Source: Methanosalsum zhilinae DSM 4017 | GTDB lineage: Archaea > Halobacteriota > Methanosarcinia > Methanosarcinales > Methanosarcinaceae | Direction of reading: 5' to 3' | NCBI RefSeq assembly: GCF_000217995.1 | Contig: NC_015676.1 | Location: forward strand, 474,103 to 538,102 | DNA: 64,000 nucleotides | Part shown: positions 34,367-43,117 of the stretch, piece by piece | How the letters are laid out: the number at the start of each line of letters is the position of its first letter | Numbering within the stretch: position 1 is the first letter of the stretch | The notes under the pieces: model-generated | What the model was told of the DNA's origin: nothing | The model's database searches: none | What the model saw: only the letters and a program-made list of their open reading frames with translations | Made by a program: the position numbers and the translations under genes

Positions 34367-35164
34367 TTAACTTTTATGATCCAGAATCTCATTTTTCAGT
34401 TCAAAATAACAGTTTTCTATAAGTCTTAAATCGCCTTCCAGCTCAACAATATCAAAGTCAAAAAGAGATGCGAACTCCTCTATCTTTTGATCATAATCCT
34501 TTTCATAGGATAAGCCGGTACATATCTTTCCAACATTTTCATAACCTGAATAGTCAAAAACCAGCTTCGTCATCTCAATGTCATCTGGATCAGGTGTAAC
34601 CCTTGCAATCTTGAGCATTTCTCTCCAGTAGGATGCCTGGACAGGTGTCAAAAAATAGATTCCTTTTCCTTTGAATCGTCTTAGAGTGTCCATATACTGT
34701 TTCTTTCCTCCCAGTGTAGCGCATATACAATCGTCAACAACGTCTCCGTGTTCATCTTTTAGTATACGTACAGCACATGGTACACTTTCAAAATCCTGCT
34801 CCACATTACCAAGAACGTTACCACATAATCCATAAAAGATCAATATACCATCGGAGTATTCTTTCATGATATCGATCTGTTTGTAAACTTCTTCTTTCAG
34901 GACTTCAGGTTTTGCGTCATAGGCAAATTCCATTATGTATATGACAGCAATATATTCACTGTTCTTACTATTTTTAACCACATGAGATATACCTTCAGAA
35001 TGACACATTTCATATGGGTAATTGATCTCATTCAGTTTTTTTGCAAAACTTTCTGAGTCCTCACTATCAATAACAATCACCCTATCGATATCTGGATCAT
35101 TTTCAAGCAGGTGAATAAATTCGTCTTCAAATACCTTACAACCTATCAGGCTCATCAGGGGCAT
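34367..35164 (-). CDS. DUF1638 protein, copy 2
   Basis: A 265-residue paralogue of the next gene downstream, with the same cysteine-bearing segments LIGCKVFEDEF, IFYGLCGNVLGNVEQDFE and DDCICATLGGKKQY, and the shared motif KGIYFLTPVQASYWREM. Start ATG 35164 follows GGAG. It lies 67 bases after the HyuA-like copy 2 on the same strand, so HyuA2-DUF1638-DUF1638 is a likely operon running away from mttB. Confidence 0.75.
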   Translation of the reverse strand: MPLMSLIGCKVFEDEFIHLLENDPDIDRVIVIDSEDSESFAKKLNEINYPYEMCHSEGISHVVKNSKNSEYIAVIYIMEFAYDAKPEVLKEEVYKQIDIMKEYSDGILIFYGLCGNVLGNVEQDFESVPCAVRILKDEHGDVVDDCICATLGGKKQYMDTLRRFKGKGIYFLTPVQASYWREMLKIARVTPDPDDIEMTKLVFDYSGYENVGKICTGLSYEKDYDQKIEEFASLFDFDIVELEGDLRLIENCYFELKNEILDHKS

Positions 35165-35231
35165 AATCTAAATCTCCGTCTTTTATTTATGAAAACCTTC
35201 TTTCATGTGCAGAATTTTTTTCTACCCGATG

Positions 35232-37160
35232 TTAATCTTCTTCTATAACCGGTTTACCAATACCTACAAACGTAAGTGTTGTTTCTATTGGAATTCCTAC
35301 ACCACTTACTGTAATGTCGTTTTTTGTGACCTTTATTTCCACATCTTCAGTATCAAAGCCTGATTCTTCCATGTACTCAAAGATCAATTCTCTTCCAAGC
35401 TTGCATGCAAAATCCAGAGCCTGCTTATAATCAGGAACCTTGTCCCTTCCACGGGGTGAAAATATCAGGAATACTTTTTCTGAGTTAAAATACCCGCCAG
35501 CCCGGATCATGATCTCGATTCTTTTAATTCCTTTACCTGCAAGTGCACCTACGGCATTTCCAACTTCTGCATACTCCGGAAGTATTATTTCAGCATCTAA
35601 CAGATCATTTAATTCATTTACATATGCCCTTACAGGTCCGCCAAGTAATACGACAGGTAACTTGACTTTGAATAATGTAAAATAATCTCCTTCTATAATT
35701 CGCTTTATCTGGGATTTATCTACATCTTCCAGAATGTATGACATCAGATTAAGTGCCATATTATAGGCTACTAATTCTTTCACATGGGATGCGAACTCAG
35801 TTCTATTTTTCTCAGATAGCCTTCCAAGCAATGTGGCACCAGTCTCTGATGCTTCGGTGTTCCATTCATTATATTCTCCCAGGACATGAAGTGCATCAGT
35901 TGGTGTGAACCCGATTGCCTGTACAAGTCTTTTCTGTATCAGGGAATCTATTATTGCAGTGGAGGGAAACTTGTTAAGTCTCCAGAATAGATCACTGATG
36001 GACACAGGTTCATCCTCAATAATGTTGAGAATTTCCTTTTCAGCAGATGTGATCTCAGGTAGATCTTTTCCTGTTCTTACAAAGAATTTTGTGGGCTGGA
36101 TATTCTCTCCAAGCTCCAGTCTTGCAGGGGTTCTTCCCTTTTTGAGCTGTTCAATAAAACCCGGATATTGTTCGGAGGCAACACATAGTGGTATAACCCT
36201 GCGGGGGCCAATGTATATCTTTCTGTTTTTAACCCATACATGAGTATCTCCTCCCATTGCAGAAGTTTCCATTTTGATAGCCCTTACCTTTGTTTTCCAT
36301 CCTCCCACCTTTGCACCTTCATCTGTAAGTTCTGCTAATGCATCATGTATCATTGAAACATCGGTACTTGTGCCCCCAACATCAATTACTGCACAGGTAT
36401 CTTTTTTCGCAAGGAAGGACGCACCAATAAGACTTGCAGCAGGACCTGAAAATATGGATTCTATCGGCTTTTTAAGCGCTTCCTCGATACTGACGACCGA
36501 TCCATCACATCTTAGCATAAGCAGTCGTGCGTCAATTCCTTTGTCTTCAATTACACTGAGAACTGTATTAATGAACTGATGCGCAATTGGAATCAGCTGG
36601 GCATTGAGATAGGCTGTTACTGCTCTTTCAAAAGCTCCCAGACTCTGTGACAGTTCATGTCCGCACACTACCGGCATCTCTGTAATTTTTTGTATTTCTT
36701 CCTTTGCCTGGATCTCATGTGACGGATTTCTCACACTAAAATAAGAAGAAACTGCGAAAGCAGATACTTTATCTTTTGTTCTGAGTACAAATTCTTTAAT
36801 TGATTCAATGTCCAGTACATCCATTTCTGCCCCGGTGGTGGTGTGCCCTCCACTTACCTGGATATAGTGCTGCAAAGACGATTTATCCGGTATTTCATAA
36901 TCTCCAATCAGTATAAGTCCGACAGGGTATCCTGTATTTTCAAGGATGGTGTTGGTTGCAAGGGTCGTTGAAACCGAGACAAGCTTTACTTTTTTGAGGT
37001 ATTCTTCATTCAATCCTTCAATTGCACTCTTGATTCCTGTTATGAGATCCGGATAAGTAGTCAGTGCTTTGTTTGAATCCAGGATATTTCCGGTTGAATC
37101 TTCCATAATTACGGTATCTGTATATGTTCCACCGGCATCGATTCCTAAGCTGTATTGCAT
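35232..37160 (-). CDS. hydantoinase/oxoprolinase (HyuA)-like ASKHA protein, copy 2
   Basis: A 642-residue paralogue of 30261-32213 with the same loop LGIDAGGTYTDTV, second motif VIDVGGTSTDVSMI and C-terminal AEVGNAVGALAGKG. Start ATG 37160 follows GGAGATAG; an upstream in-frame ATG at 37190 lies outside the conserved start. Similarity between the copies is very uneven: the block around residues 215-310 is nearly identical while the C-terminal 200 residues differ widely. It is divergent from mttB across a 589-base gap, suggesting shared control with trimethylamine genes. Confidence 0.8.
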   Translation of the reverse strand: MQYSLGIDAGGTYTDTVIMEDSTGNILDSNKALTTYPDLITGIKSAIEGLNEEYLKKVKLVSVSTTLATNTILENTGYPVGLILIGDYEIPDKSSLQHYIQVSGGHTTTGAEMDVLDIESIKEFVLRTKDKVSAFAVSSYFSVRNPSHEIQAKEEIQKITEMPVVCGHELSQSLGAFERAVTAYLNAQLIPIAHQFINTVLSVIEDKGIDARLLMLRCDGSVVSIEEALKKPIESIFSGPAASLIGASFLAKKDTCAVIDVGGTSTDVSMIHDALAELTDEGAKVGGWKTKVRAIKMETSAMGGDTHVWVKNRKIYIGPRRVIPLCVASEQYPGFIEQLKKGRTPARLELGENIQPTKFFVRTGKDLPEITSAEKEILNIIEDEPVSISDLFWRLNKFPSTAIIDSLIQKRLVQAIGFTPTDALHVLGEYNEWNTEASETGATLLGRLSEKNRTEFASHVKELVAYNMALNLMSYILEDVDKSQIKRIIEGDYFTLFKVKLPVVLLGGPVRAYVNELNDLLDAEIILPEYAEVGNAVGALAGKGIKRIEIMIRAGGYFNSEKVFLIFSPRGRDKVPDYKQALDFACKLGRELIFEYMEESGFDTEDVEIKVTKNDITVSGVGIPIETTLTFVGIGKPVIEED

Positions 37161-37516
37161 ATTGTCTATCTCCATTGTGTTTTGCGGCAACCAGTTTATT
37201 TTTGTGATCAGTACTGATCATCAACTATGATGTAAATGATCTGATGTGTGCTGTATAAATTGGTTCAAGTTTTCTCTTATATATATCTACGTAAACAGGA
37301 AATGATAAATTTTATTTACATTCTATAAAATAAATTAATTTACAGGTTAAATACGTCTCATCAAATGGCTTTTTTTGATAGCAATATTTATAGTTTTTGC
37401 TGATATGGCTGCTCGATCTTATCTATCAAATCATGATCTCTGTAAGTAATATATGATTGCTGATTGTGAAATATCGTTTGACAAACAATAAATAAATTGT
37501 AGAAGTTAATCGATAA

Positions 37517-37526
37517 TTATATATAT
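37517..37526 (+). promoter_or_regulatory. TATA-like element for mttBC
   Basis: TTATATATAT is the strongest TATA match upstream of mttB and would place transcription start near 37550, giving a leader of about 200 bases. Long leaders are known for methanogen methyltransferase genes. Confidence 0.45.
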
Positions 37527-37620
37527 CTATATTTGAGAGACTATGATAATTGGACAATATTTGTGGATATCGATGAGTATACAAATTGTATCCATGAGGT
37601 CCACAGATAATTATTCCAAA

Positions 37621-37653
37621 CATGGCTGCTGCCTAATTGGTGCGGCACCCATG
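37621..37653 (+). promoter_or_regulatory. stable hairpin in the mttB leader
   Basis: CATGG (37621-37625) pairs with CCATG (37649-37653); after one mismatch a further six pairs including one G-U extend the stem. It is GC-rich in an AT-rich leader, about 85 bases before the ribosome-binding site. Confidence 0.4.
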
Positions 37654-37749
37654 GCGGGGAAGAATAAAAGATGTAAATATGAATACAGTACTTTTAGAAC
37701 ATACCCGCAATATATTCGAGCAAGGATATTAGTAAGGAGGTTAAATAAT

Positions 37750-39237
37750 ATGGCAGAAAATTTCTACCCAGGTAAGGACATTTTAGAAGGAGTTCGTCTG
37801 GAATTATTCACACAAGATGAACTTCGAACAATCCATTATGCAAGTATGGAAGTACTCCAGAACCCTGGAATTGAAGTTGAAAATCCAGAAGCTAGACAGA
37901 TTTTCAAGGAAAACGGATGTATTGTTGACGACAAAACACGCGTAGTAAAGATTCCAGAGTATCTTGTAAACAGAGCACTTCAGCTTGCTCCATCAAAATT
38001 CACTCTATGGGGCCGTGAAAAGAAGAATAACGTCGTAAAAGAGCATAAAGGAAAAGTTCACTGGACCTGCTTTGGTACCGGTGTTCAGATGTGTAACTAT
38101 CTTGGACCAGGCAAGTTTGAAACTGTTGACTCTACAGAAAAAGACGTTGCAAACACTGCAAAACTTTGTGACTGGGCAGAAAACATTAACTACTATTCAC
38201 TTGCAGTATCTGCTCGTGACTGGGCAGGAAAAGGTGCACAGGATGTACACGAGACATTCACTCCACTGGTGAACACATCAAAGCACTTCCACCACATTGA
38301 TCCTGTTGGGGAGAACGTGGAATACTACTTTGACATTGCAAAGGCATACTATGGTGGAGATGAAGAGGAAGCCAGAAAGAAACCAATCTTCTCAATGCTT
38401 CTGTGTCCAACAAGCCCTCTGGAGCTTGGTGACAACGCCTGCCAGGTAATCATGAAAGGTGCACGCAATGGCATTCCTGTAAATGTTTTGAGTATGGCAA
38501 TGGCAGGAGGATCATCCCCAGTACATCTTGCAGGAACACTGGTAACCCACAATGCAGAGGTTCTTTCCGGTATTGTACTTGCGCAGCTGACTGTGCCAGG
38601 AGCACCTGTTATGTATGGTAGCTCAACAACAACCTTTGACCTGAAGAGGGGTACAGCACCAGTCGGTTCACCAGAACTTGGAATGATCAGTGCAGCAGTT
38701 GCAAAGCTGGGTCAGTACTATGGTCTGCCAACTTTTGTTGCAGGTTCATAGGCAGACGCCAAGATACCTGACGGCCAGGCTGGCCATGAGAAGACAATGA
38801 CCACTCTTCTACCAGCTCTTTCCGGTGCAAACACCCTCTATGGTGCAGGTATGCTTGAACTTGGTATGACATTTTCAATGGAACAGCTTGTATTTGACAA
38901 TGATATGATTGCAATGACAAAGAAGGTAATGGAAGGAATTCCAGTTAATGAAGAGTCACTTGGTGTGCAGGCAATTCAGGAAGTAGGCATTGGTAAGAAC
39001 TTCCTTGCACATAAGCAGACAAGAAAATACATTGATCTTCCATCCAACCCACAACTTATCAATAGGCTTATGCTTGGTGATTGGAGAAATGCTGGCTCAA
39101 AGGATATCGCAACAGCAGCACATGAGAAAGTTGAAGATGTTATGAAGAACCACGTTGTTACACCAATTGATGCTGATATACTCAAGGACATGAAGGCAAT
39201 CGTTGACAAAGCTGACAGACAGGTAGCAGGAAACTAA
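37750..39237 (+). CDS. mttB: trimethylamine methyltransferase MttB, with pyrrolysine (in-frame UAG) at codon 334
   Basis: Transfers a methyl group from trimethylamine to the corrinoid of MttC, the first step of methanogenesis from this substrate. The frame runs 495 residues from ATG 37750 (GGAGGT nine bases before) to TAA 39235-39237, interrupted by TAG at 38749-38751. This is codon 334, the place of pyrrolysine in Methanosarcina barkeri MttB, and the total length also equals that enzyme. Sequence on both sides is clearly MttB (for example FVAGS before and [14 protein letters not shown] after). mttC follows 23 bases later. pylTSBCD genes must lie outside the window. Confidence 0.97.
38749..38751 (+). 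other. UAG codon decoded as pyrrolysine
   Basis: TAG follows the Gly-Ser codons of mttB and precedes Ala-Asp-Ala. Pyrrolysine is essential for catalysis, forming the amine adduct site. Confidence 0.95.
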
Positions 39238-39260
39238 ATTTATTGAGGAGATGTTTATTA

Positions 39261-39911
39261 ATGGCAACAAAAGAGGAAATTATTCAAAAAGGAAAAGCTG
39301 CAATTCTTGATTTTGATGGAGACGCAGCAGCTGAAGTGGCAAAGGAAGCAATTGAAGCAGGTGTAGATCCAGCTGAACTAATTGAGGAAGGTTTTACCGC
39401 TGCAATGAATGAGGTCGGAGATCAGTTCGAATCCGGCACTCTTTTCCTTCCACACGTTATCGCAGCATCCGAGGCAATGAGCGCAGGTGTTGAAGTTCTG
39501 ACTCCAGAACTTGAAAAGAAGGCTTCAGAGTCCAAGGCAAGAGGTAAGGTAGTTATAGGAACAATTGAGGGTGACATTCACTCGATTGGTAAGGATATTG
39601 TAGCCACCATGCTCAAGATCGCCGGATTTGAAGTAGTTGATCTTGGCAGGGATGTACCTGTAAAGAACTACGTTGACAAGGCAAAAGAAATAGATGCACA
39701 GGTTGTAGCATCTTCAGCTCTGATGACCACAACAATGATCACACAGACACAGATCGAAGAACAGCTCAAAGAAGCAGGTATTCGTGACAAGGTCAAGACA
39801 ATGGTCGGTGGTGCTCCTGTAACCCAGGACTGGGCCAACAAAATCGGTGCTGACATCTACGCTGAGAACTCAGGTGACGCAGTAGCAAAACTTAAATCTC
39901 TCTTCCCTTAA
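39261..39911 (+). CDS. mttC: trimethylamine corrinoid protein
   Basis: A 216-residue cobalamin-binding protein that carries the methyl group from MttB to the CoM methyltransferase. The N-terminal helical cap (residues 1-90) is followed by the B12 domain with GDIHSIGKDI, where His107 is the axial ligand to cobalt, and VVASSALMTTTM and TMVGGAPVTQ later. Start ATG 39261 follows GAGGAG. It forms an operon with mttB in the order mttB-mttC, and is closed by a strong hairpin terminator. Confidence 0.95.
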   Translation: MATKEEIIQKGKAAILDFDGDAAAEVAKEAIEAGVDPAELIEEGFTAAMNEVGDQFESGTLFLPHVIAASEAMSAGVEVLTPELEKKASESKARGKVVIGTIEGDIHSIGKDIVATMLKIAGFEVVDLGRDVPVKNYVDKAKEIDAQVVASSALMTTTMITQTQIEEQLKEAGIRDKVKTMVGGAPVTQDWANKIGADIYAENSGDAVAKLKSLFP

Positions 39912-39924
39912 GAAGTGAGAATAT

Positions 39925-39955
39925 GAATGCATCAATCTGATGCATTCTCTTTTTT
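39925..39955 (+). terminator. hairpin and T-run terminator after mttC
   Basis: A perfect 10-bp stem with three-base loop (39925-39934 and 39938-39947) is followed by CTCTTTTTTT. It lies 13 bases after the mttC stop. Confidence 0.75.
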
Positions 39956-40070
39956 TATACGAATATTTTCTGTAAAACCCTGGTTATTTTAAGAATCTGT
40001 ATCCCATACTGACTTATGGTGCGATCCATACATGCAATCATCAAAGAAAATAATAAAATAAATTTAAAAA

Positions 40071-40301
40071 TCACCCATCGTTTCCGATTGCATCCACAGA
40101 ACATTCAGCAAGTGCATTTTCACAGATATCTATTTCTTCATCGCTTTCTGGCTGCTTATAGACGTATGCGGCTGATTCATCTTCAGTCATCTTAAAATGA
40201 TTTGGTGCTATTTCCACACAGACTTCACATGCAACACATTCGTCGTCTACATAATATGGACCAGAAACATTTTCTGAAACTTTATTTTCTCTGTTTGCCA
40301 T
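40071..40301 (-). CDS. single-cluster ferredoxin
   Basis: A 76-residue acidic ferredoxin with CVACEVC near residue 22 and the fourth cysteine in ECSVDAIG near the C-terminus, consistent with one [4Fe-4S] (or [3Fe-4S]) cluster. ATG 40301 follows GGGGGT. It stands alone between mttC and a PHP-domain gene; the redox partner is unknown. Confidence 0.85.
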   Translation of the reverse strand: MANRENKVSENVSGPYYVDDECVACEVCVEIAPNHFKMTEDESAAYVYKQPESDEEIDICENALAECSVDAIGNDG

Positions 40302-40517
40302 TGTTTACCCCCAATATAAAATAATCAATTGAAAACTGGTCAATTATGTTATTTATAGGTTTTTATCAATGCTCAAAGTATCAGTATTTTCAGCCATGCT
40401 AAACCGGTTTTTTAATGAACATTATTAAGCAGTTCTTAAGTATAAACAATGTAGCCCGTCTATTTTCTTATGATAGATGTCTGGAAACAGTAATACTCAT
40501 AATGCATAGCATGTATT

Positions 40518-41186
40518 TTATCCGATCAACCGTCTCTTAAATAGGCGCTCTATTCCAGAAAACATTTGTTTCATCACAACATGAGTTGGTGTTAGAGATC
40601 CTCCGGCCTGAACCTTTCCTTCTTTAATAGCTGAAAGAACTGATTCTACAGTACTGTTTTTTGAATCTATATCTGTGTAGCTTCTTCCAACCATCTGTGG
40701 TATATGTGCATCACTTCCACCAACTCCAGGGATGCTAAGTGATCGGGCTGCATTGAGAGCTTTGATATTGGAATTACTGGTAAGACATCGCGAGTTTATT
40801 ACTTCAACAGCGTCAATATCAATCCCCTCAATATAGCCCAGCCCATGGGATATTTTTTTGAATGGATGTGGGATTATAATTGTTCCACCCAGTTCCCTTG
40901 CTTTCTCAATAGTTTTTTCAGCTGACATATGAGCATCTATGCTCTCAGTTATTCCCAGTACCAGTATATGGCCTTCTGCAGAGGAAACTTCTATTGAAGG
41001 TATAACCATCAGGTCAAGTTCCAGCTCATTGACCCTCTCCACAGCCACAAAACAACCTTCCACTGTATTGTGGTCACATAGTGCAATTCCGTTCATTCCG
41101 TTTTTTACTGCATGTATCAGTATAGAGTCTATATCCGAATTACTGTCCTTTGAAAAACAGGAATGAACATGAAGATCAAATCTCAT
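40518..41186 (-). CDS. PHP-domain metal-dependent phosphoesterase
   Basis: A 222-residue hydrolase of the PHP superfamily. Metal-binding motifs visible are DLHVHSCFSKDS at the N-terminus, ALCDHNT near residue 36, IIIPHPFKK near 105 and GGSDAHI near 155. Members hydrolyse phosphoesters (for example 3',5'-nucleotides or trpH-like substrates); the substrate here is open. ATG 41186 is the first and best start. Confidence 0.82.
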   Translation of the reverse strand: MRFDLHVHSCFSKDSNSDIDSILIHAVKNGMNGIALCDHNTVEGCFVAVERVNELELDLMVIPSIEVSSAEGHILVLGITESIDAHMSAEKTIEKARELGGTIIIPHPFKKISHGLGYIEGIDIDAVEVINSRCLTSNSNIKALNAARSLSIPGVGGSDAHIPQMVGRSYTDIDSKNSTVESVLSAIKEGKVQAGGSLTPTHVVMKQMFSGIERLFKRRLIG

Positions 41187-41305
41187 AAATAAACAATATC
41201 CTACTTAGAACTTATATATTTGTATAATTAAACTTCCTTCTAAGATCAACTAATATATTGTGTACATCCTTAAACGGGATTACTTCATAGCATAATCCCA
41301 ACAAT

Positions 41306-42583
41306 TTATAATTGATTTTTTGGATGGCCATATGCATGTAGTTCCCTTTCAACAGCTTTTGCCTTGTTTATGACCTCATCCCTTGCTTCAACATCTACTA
41401 AAATCCTGTCTGTGTATTTTATGTTATGTACAATCCCTTCATCAAATAGCCAGGAAGCTATAGACATCCCGGAATCGGATATTGGAAGTTGCAAATCTTT
41501 TCTTTTCCAGACAGGCAGATAACTAAATATCTTCTGTTTAAGTGTTTCTATACCTGTCCCCTCACTTGCAGATATTATTATCGGATTGGGAGTAAGATAT
41601 TCAATTTCAGATATGCGGCAAACAAGATCTTCTTCTGATATCCTGTCAACCTTATTTAGAACAGCAATAATTGGAGCATCTTCTATTTGTTCCCATAGAG
41701 TATCATGACATGCAACCAGTTTCTTTTTTATGATCTCAACAGGTTCACTCACATCCACAACAAGCAATATTACATCTGCAAGAAATATCTCGTCAAGTGT
41801 TGATTTGAACGCATCGATCAGCCAGTGTGGCAGGTCTTCAATAAATCCTACGGTATCGGTTAGAAGTAATTTTCTGCCATTTACCTGGAAGGAACGTGTT
41901 GTGGGGGAAAGAGTAGTGAATAGTCTGTTTTCCACTTCCACATTTTCATCTACCATTTCACTAAAGAGTGTGCTTTTTCCTGCATTTGTGTATCCAGCAA
42001 GAGCAACTATAGAAAATCCCTTATTGTGACGGGTTGTTCGCAGATTTTCATAGTCCTTCTGCATCCTTCCAAGTTCATTTCTAAGCCGGGAAATTCTGTT
42101 TTTGATATCCTTTTCATAGGAATCTTCATAACTACCAAGCCCCATGAATCCTGGACGTTCTTTTTTCTTTAGCAATGATACAATGGTCTTTGCTTTTGGA
42201 AGTTCGTAATGTAGTTTTGCCAGTTCGACCTGATATTTTGCTCTTTTTGTCTTTGCTTTTGTTGCAAATATTTCGAGTATAAGGTGAAATTTATCAATGG
42301 TTTCACATCTGCATGTTTGTGATATGTTATATATCTGCATTATACTGAGCTGATTGTAAAAGATGATCTTATTTGCACCTGTCTCTGCTACTATCCGGGA
42401 CAATTCGTCTGCTTTTCCGCGTCCTATCTGATAATTTCTGTCCGGATTTTTTGTTTGAGTAACCTCGTCAACTACCAGGTAACCTGCAGATTCTGCAAGT
42501 TCTTTTAGTTCCTGAAGTCTGCTGGAATTTCTATATTCCTCGCTTTCGGGTTCATTCCTCTGGACAAGGACTGCTTTTTTCAT
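41306..42583 (-). CDS. hflX: ribosome-associated GTPase HflX
   Basis: A 425-residue GTPase with the HflX N-terminal domain (YQIGRGKADEL, then CETIDKFHLILEIFATKAKTKRAK), a coiled-coil linker, and the G domain: G1 GYTNAGKST near residue 197, G3 DTVGF, G4 NKVD. HflX binds the 50S subunit and can split stalled ribosomes. ATG 42583 follows GGTG. Confidence 0.93.
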   Translation of the reverse strand: MKKAVLVQRNEPESEEYRNSSRLQELKELAESAGYLVVDEVTQTKNPDRNYQIGRGKADELSRIVAETGANKIIFYNQLSIMQIYNISQTCRCETIDKFHLILEIFATKAKTKRAKYQVELAKLHYELPKAKTIVSLLKKKERPGFMGLGSYEDSYEKDIKNRISRLRNELGRMQKDYENLRTTRHNKGFSIVALAGYTNAGKSTLFSEMVDENVEVENRLFTTLSPTTRSFQVNGRKLLLTDTVGFIEDLPHWLIDAFKSTLDEIFLADVILLVVDVSEPVEIIKKKLVACHDTLWEQIEDAPIIAVLNKVDRISEEDLVCRISEIEYLTPNPIIISASEGTGIETLKQKIFSYLPVWKRKDLQLPISDSGMSIASWLFDEGIVHNIKYTDRILVDVEARDEVINKAKAVERELHAYGHPKNQL

Positions 42584-42694
42584 TTTATGCTACACCAGAA
42601 ATGTATTATTTAATTATAGATATGGAATCACTCATTTAAATAAGTAATACTTTATAAAATATGCGGATGATTGATATACAACAATTCTATAATA

Positions 42695-43090
42695 TTAGAT
42701 TTTGTCCAATTCCTGGACCAGGAGTTTTCTTGAACTCAGGGAAATATGATGAGCAAGCTGGACTGCAAGACGTTCACTTATTGATTCCTGATATTTGAAT
42801 TCACCTTTGAATCTTGAAGATACAAAGTTTAGCGGTTTGTTGTACATGTCCCCCTTTTCAGTAACAATTACTCCCTCCCTCTTTATATTTGAAACGGTCT
42901 TTTCAATAATTTGAACTACATCCAGTACTTTAAGAGGCCTATACATTCTAAAAGCCTTTGTATTTACCTGATGTATTTTTTCTATATGATCCGGAGAAAC
43001 AGATAAAGAAACAGCAGCACATACAATATAATAATGCCCTCTAGATGTTCTGTGCCGCCCAGAAATATCAACCGCAACTATGTCTCTCAT
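42695..43090 (-). CDS. DUF2209 protein
   Basis: A 131-residue archaeal protein I place in DUF2209 with moderate confidence. It begins RDIVAVDISGRHRTSRGHY, which resembles the start of an RNase H-like fold (Asp in the first strand). ATG 43090 is preferred; a TTG at 43117 overlaps the upstream gene's stop region. It is co-directional with the tRNA splicing endonuclease and one base separates their longest frames, so it is probably co-transcribed. Confidence 0.65.
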   Translation of the reverse strand: MRDIVAVDISGRHRTSRGHYYIVCAAVSLSVSPDHIEKIHQVNTKAFRMYRPLKVLDVVQIIEKTVSNIKREGVIVTEKGDMYNKPLNFVSSRFKGEFKYQESISERLAVQLAHHISLSSRKLLVQELDKI

Positions 43091-43117
43091 GATATCTAGT
43101 CCATAAAACAGAGTCAA

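Larger units (their letters stand above)
37161..37749. other. 589-base divergent control region between HyuA-like copy 2 and mttB
   Basis: AT-rich region. The right part holds a TATA-like element (37517-37526) and about 200 bases of probable mttB leader with a stable hairpin (37621-37653) and a GGAGGT ribosome-binding site (37736-37741). The leader is open in the mttB frame from 37543, but its sequence does not resemble MttB. The left part (37161-37500) shows only AT-rich stretches, presumably with the promoter of the leftward gene. No further gene is seen. Confidence 0.6.

Noticed and set aside
30261-37160. HyuA-like genes as true hydantoinases or oxoprolinases
   Set aside because: No HyuB partner is encoded nearby and the neighbours are methylamine genes, so amino acid hydantoin metabolism is not supported.
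37543-37749. N-terminal extension of MttB by 69 codons
   Set aside because: No ribosome-binding site at 37543, sequence unlike MttB, and a strong GGAGGT at 37736 with ATG 37750 gives the exact known length.
38797-39237. Separate small protein after the UAG in mttB
   Set aside because: It is the C-terminal third of MttB in the same frame; the UAG is decoded as pyrrolysine.
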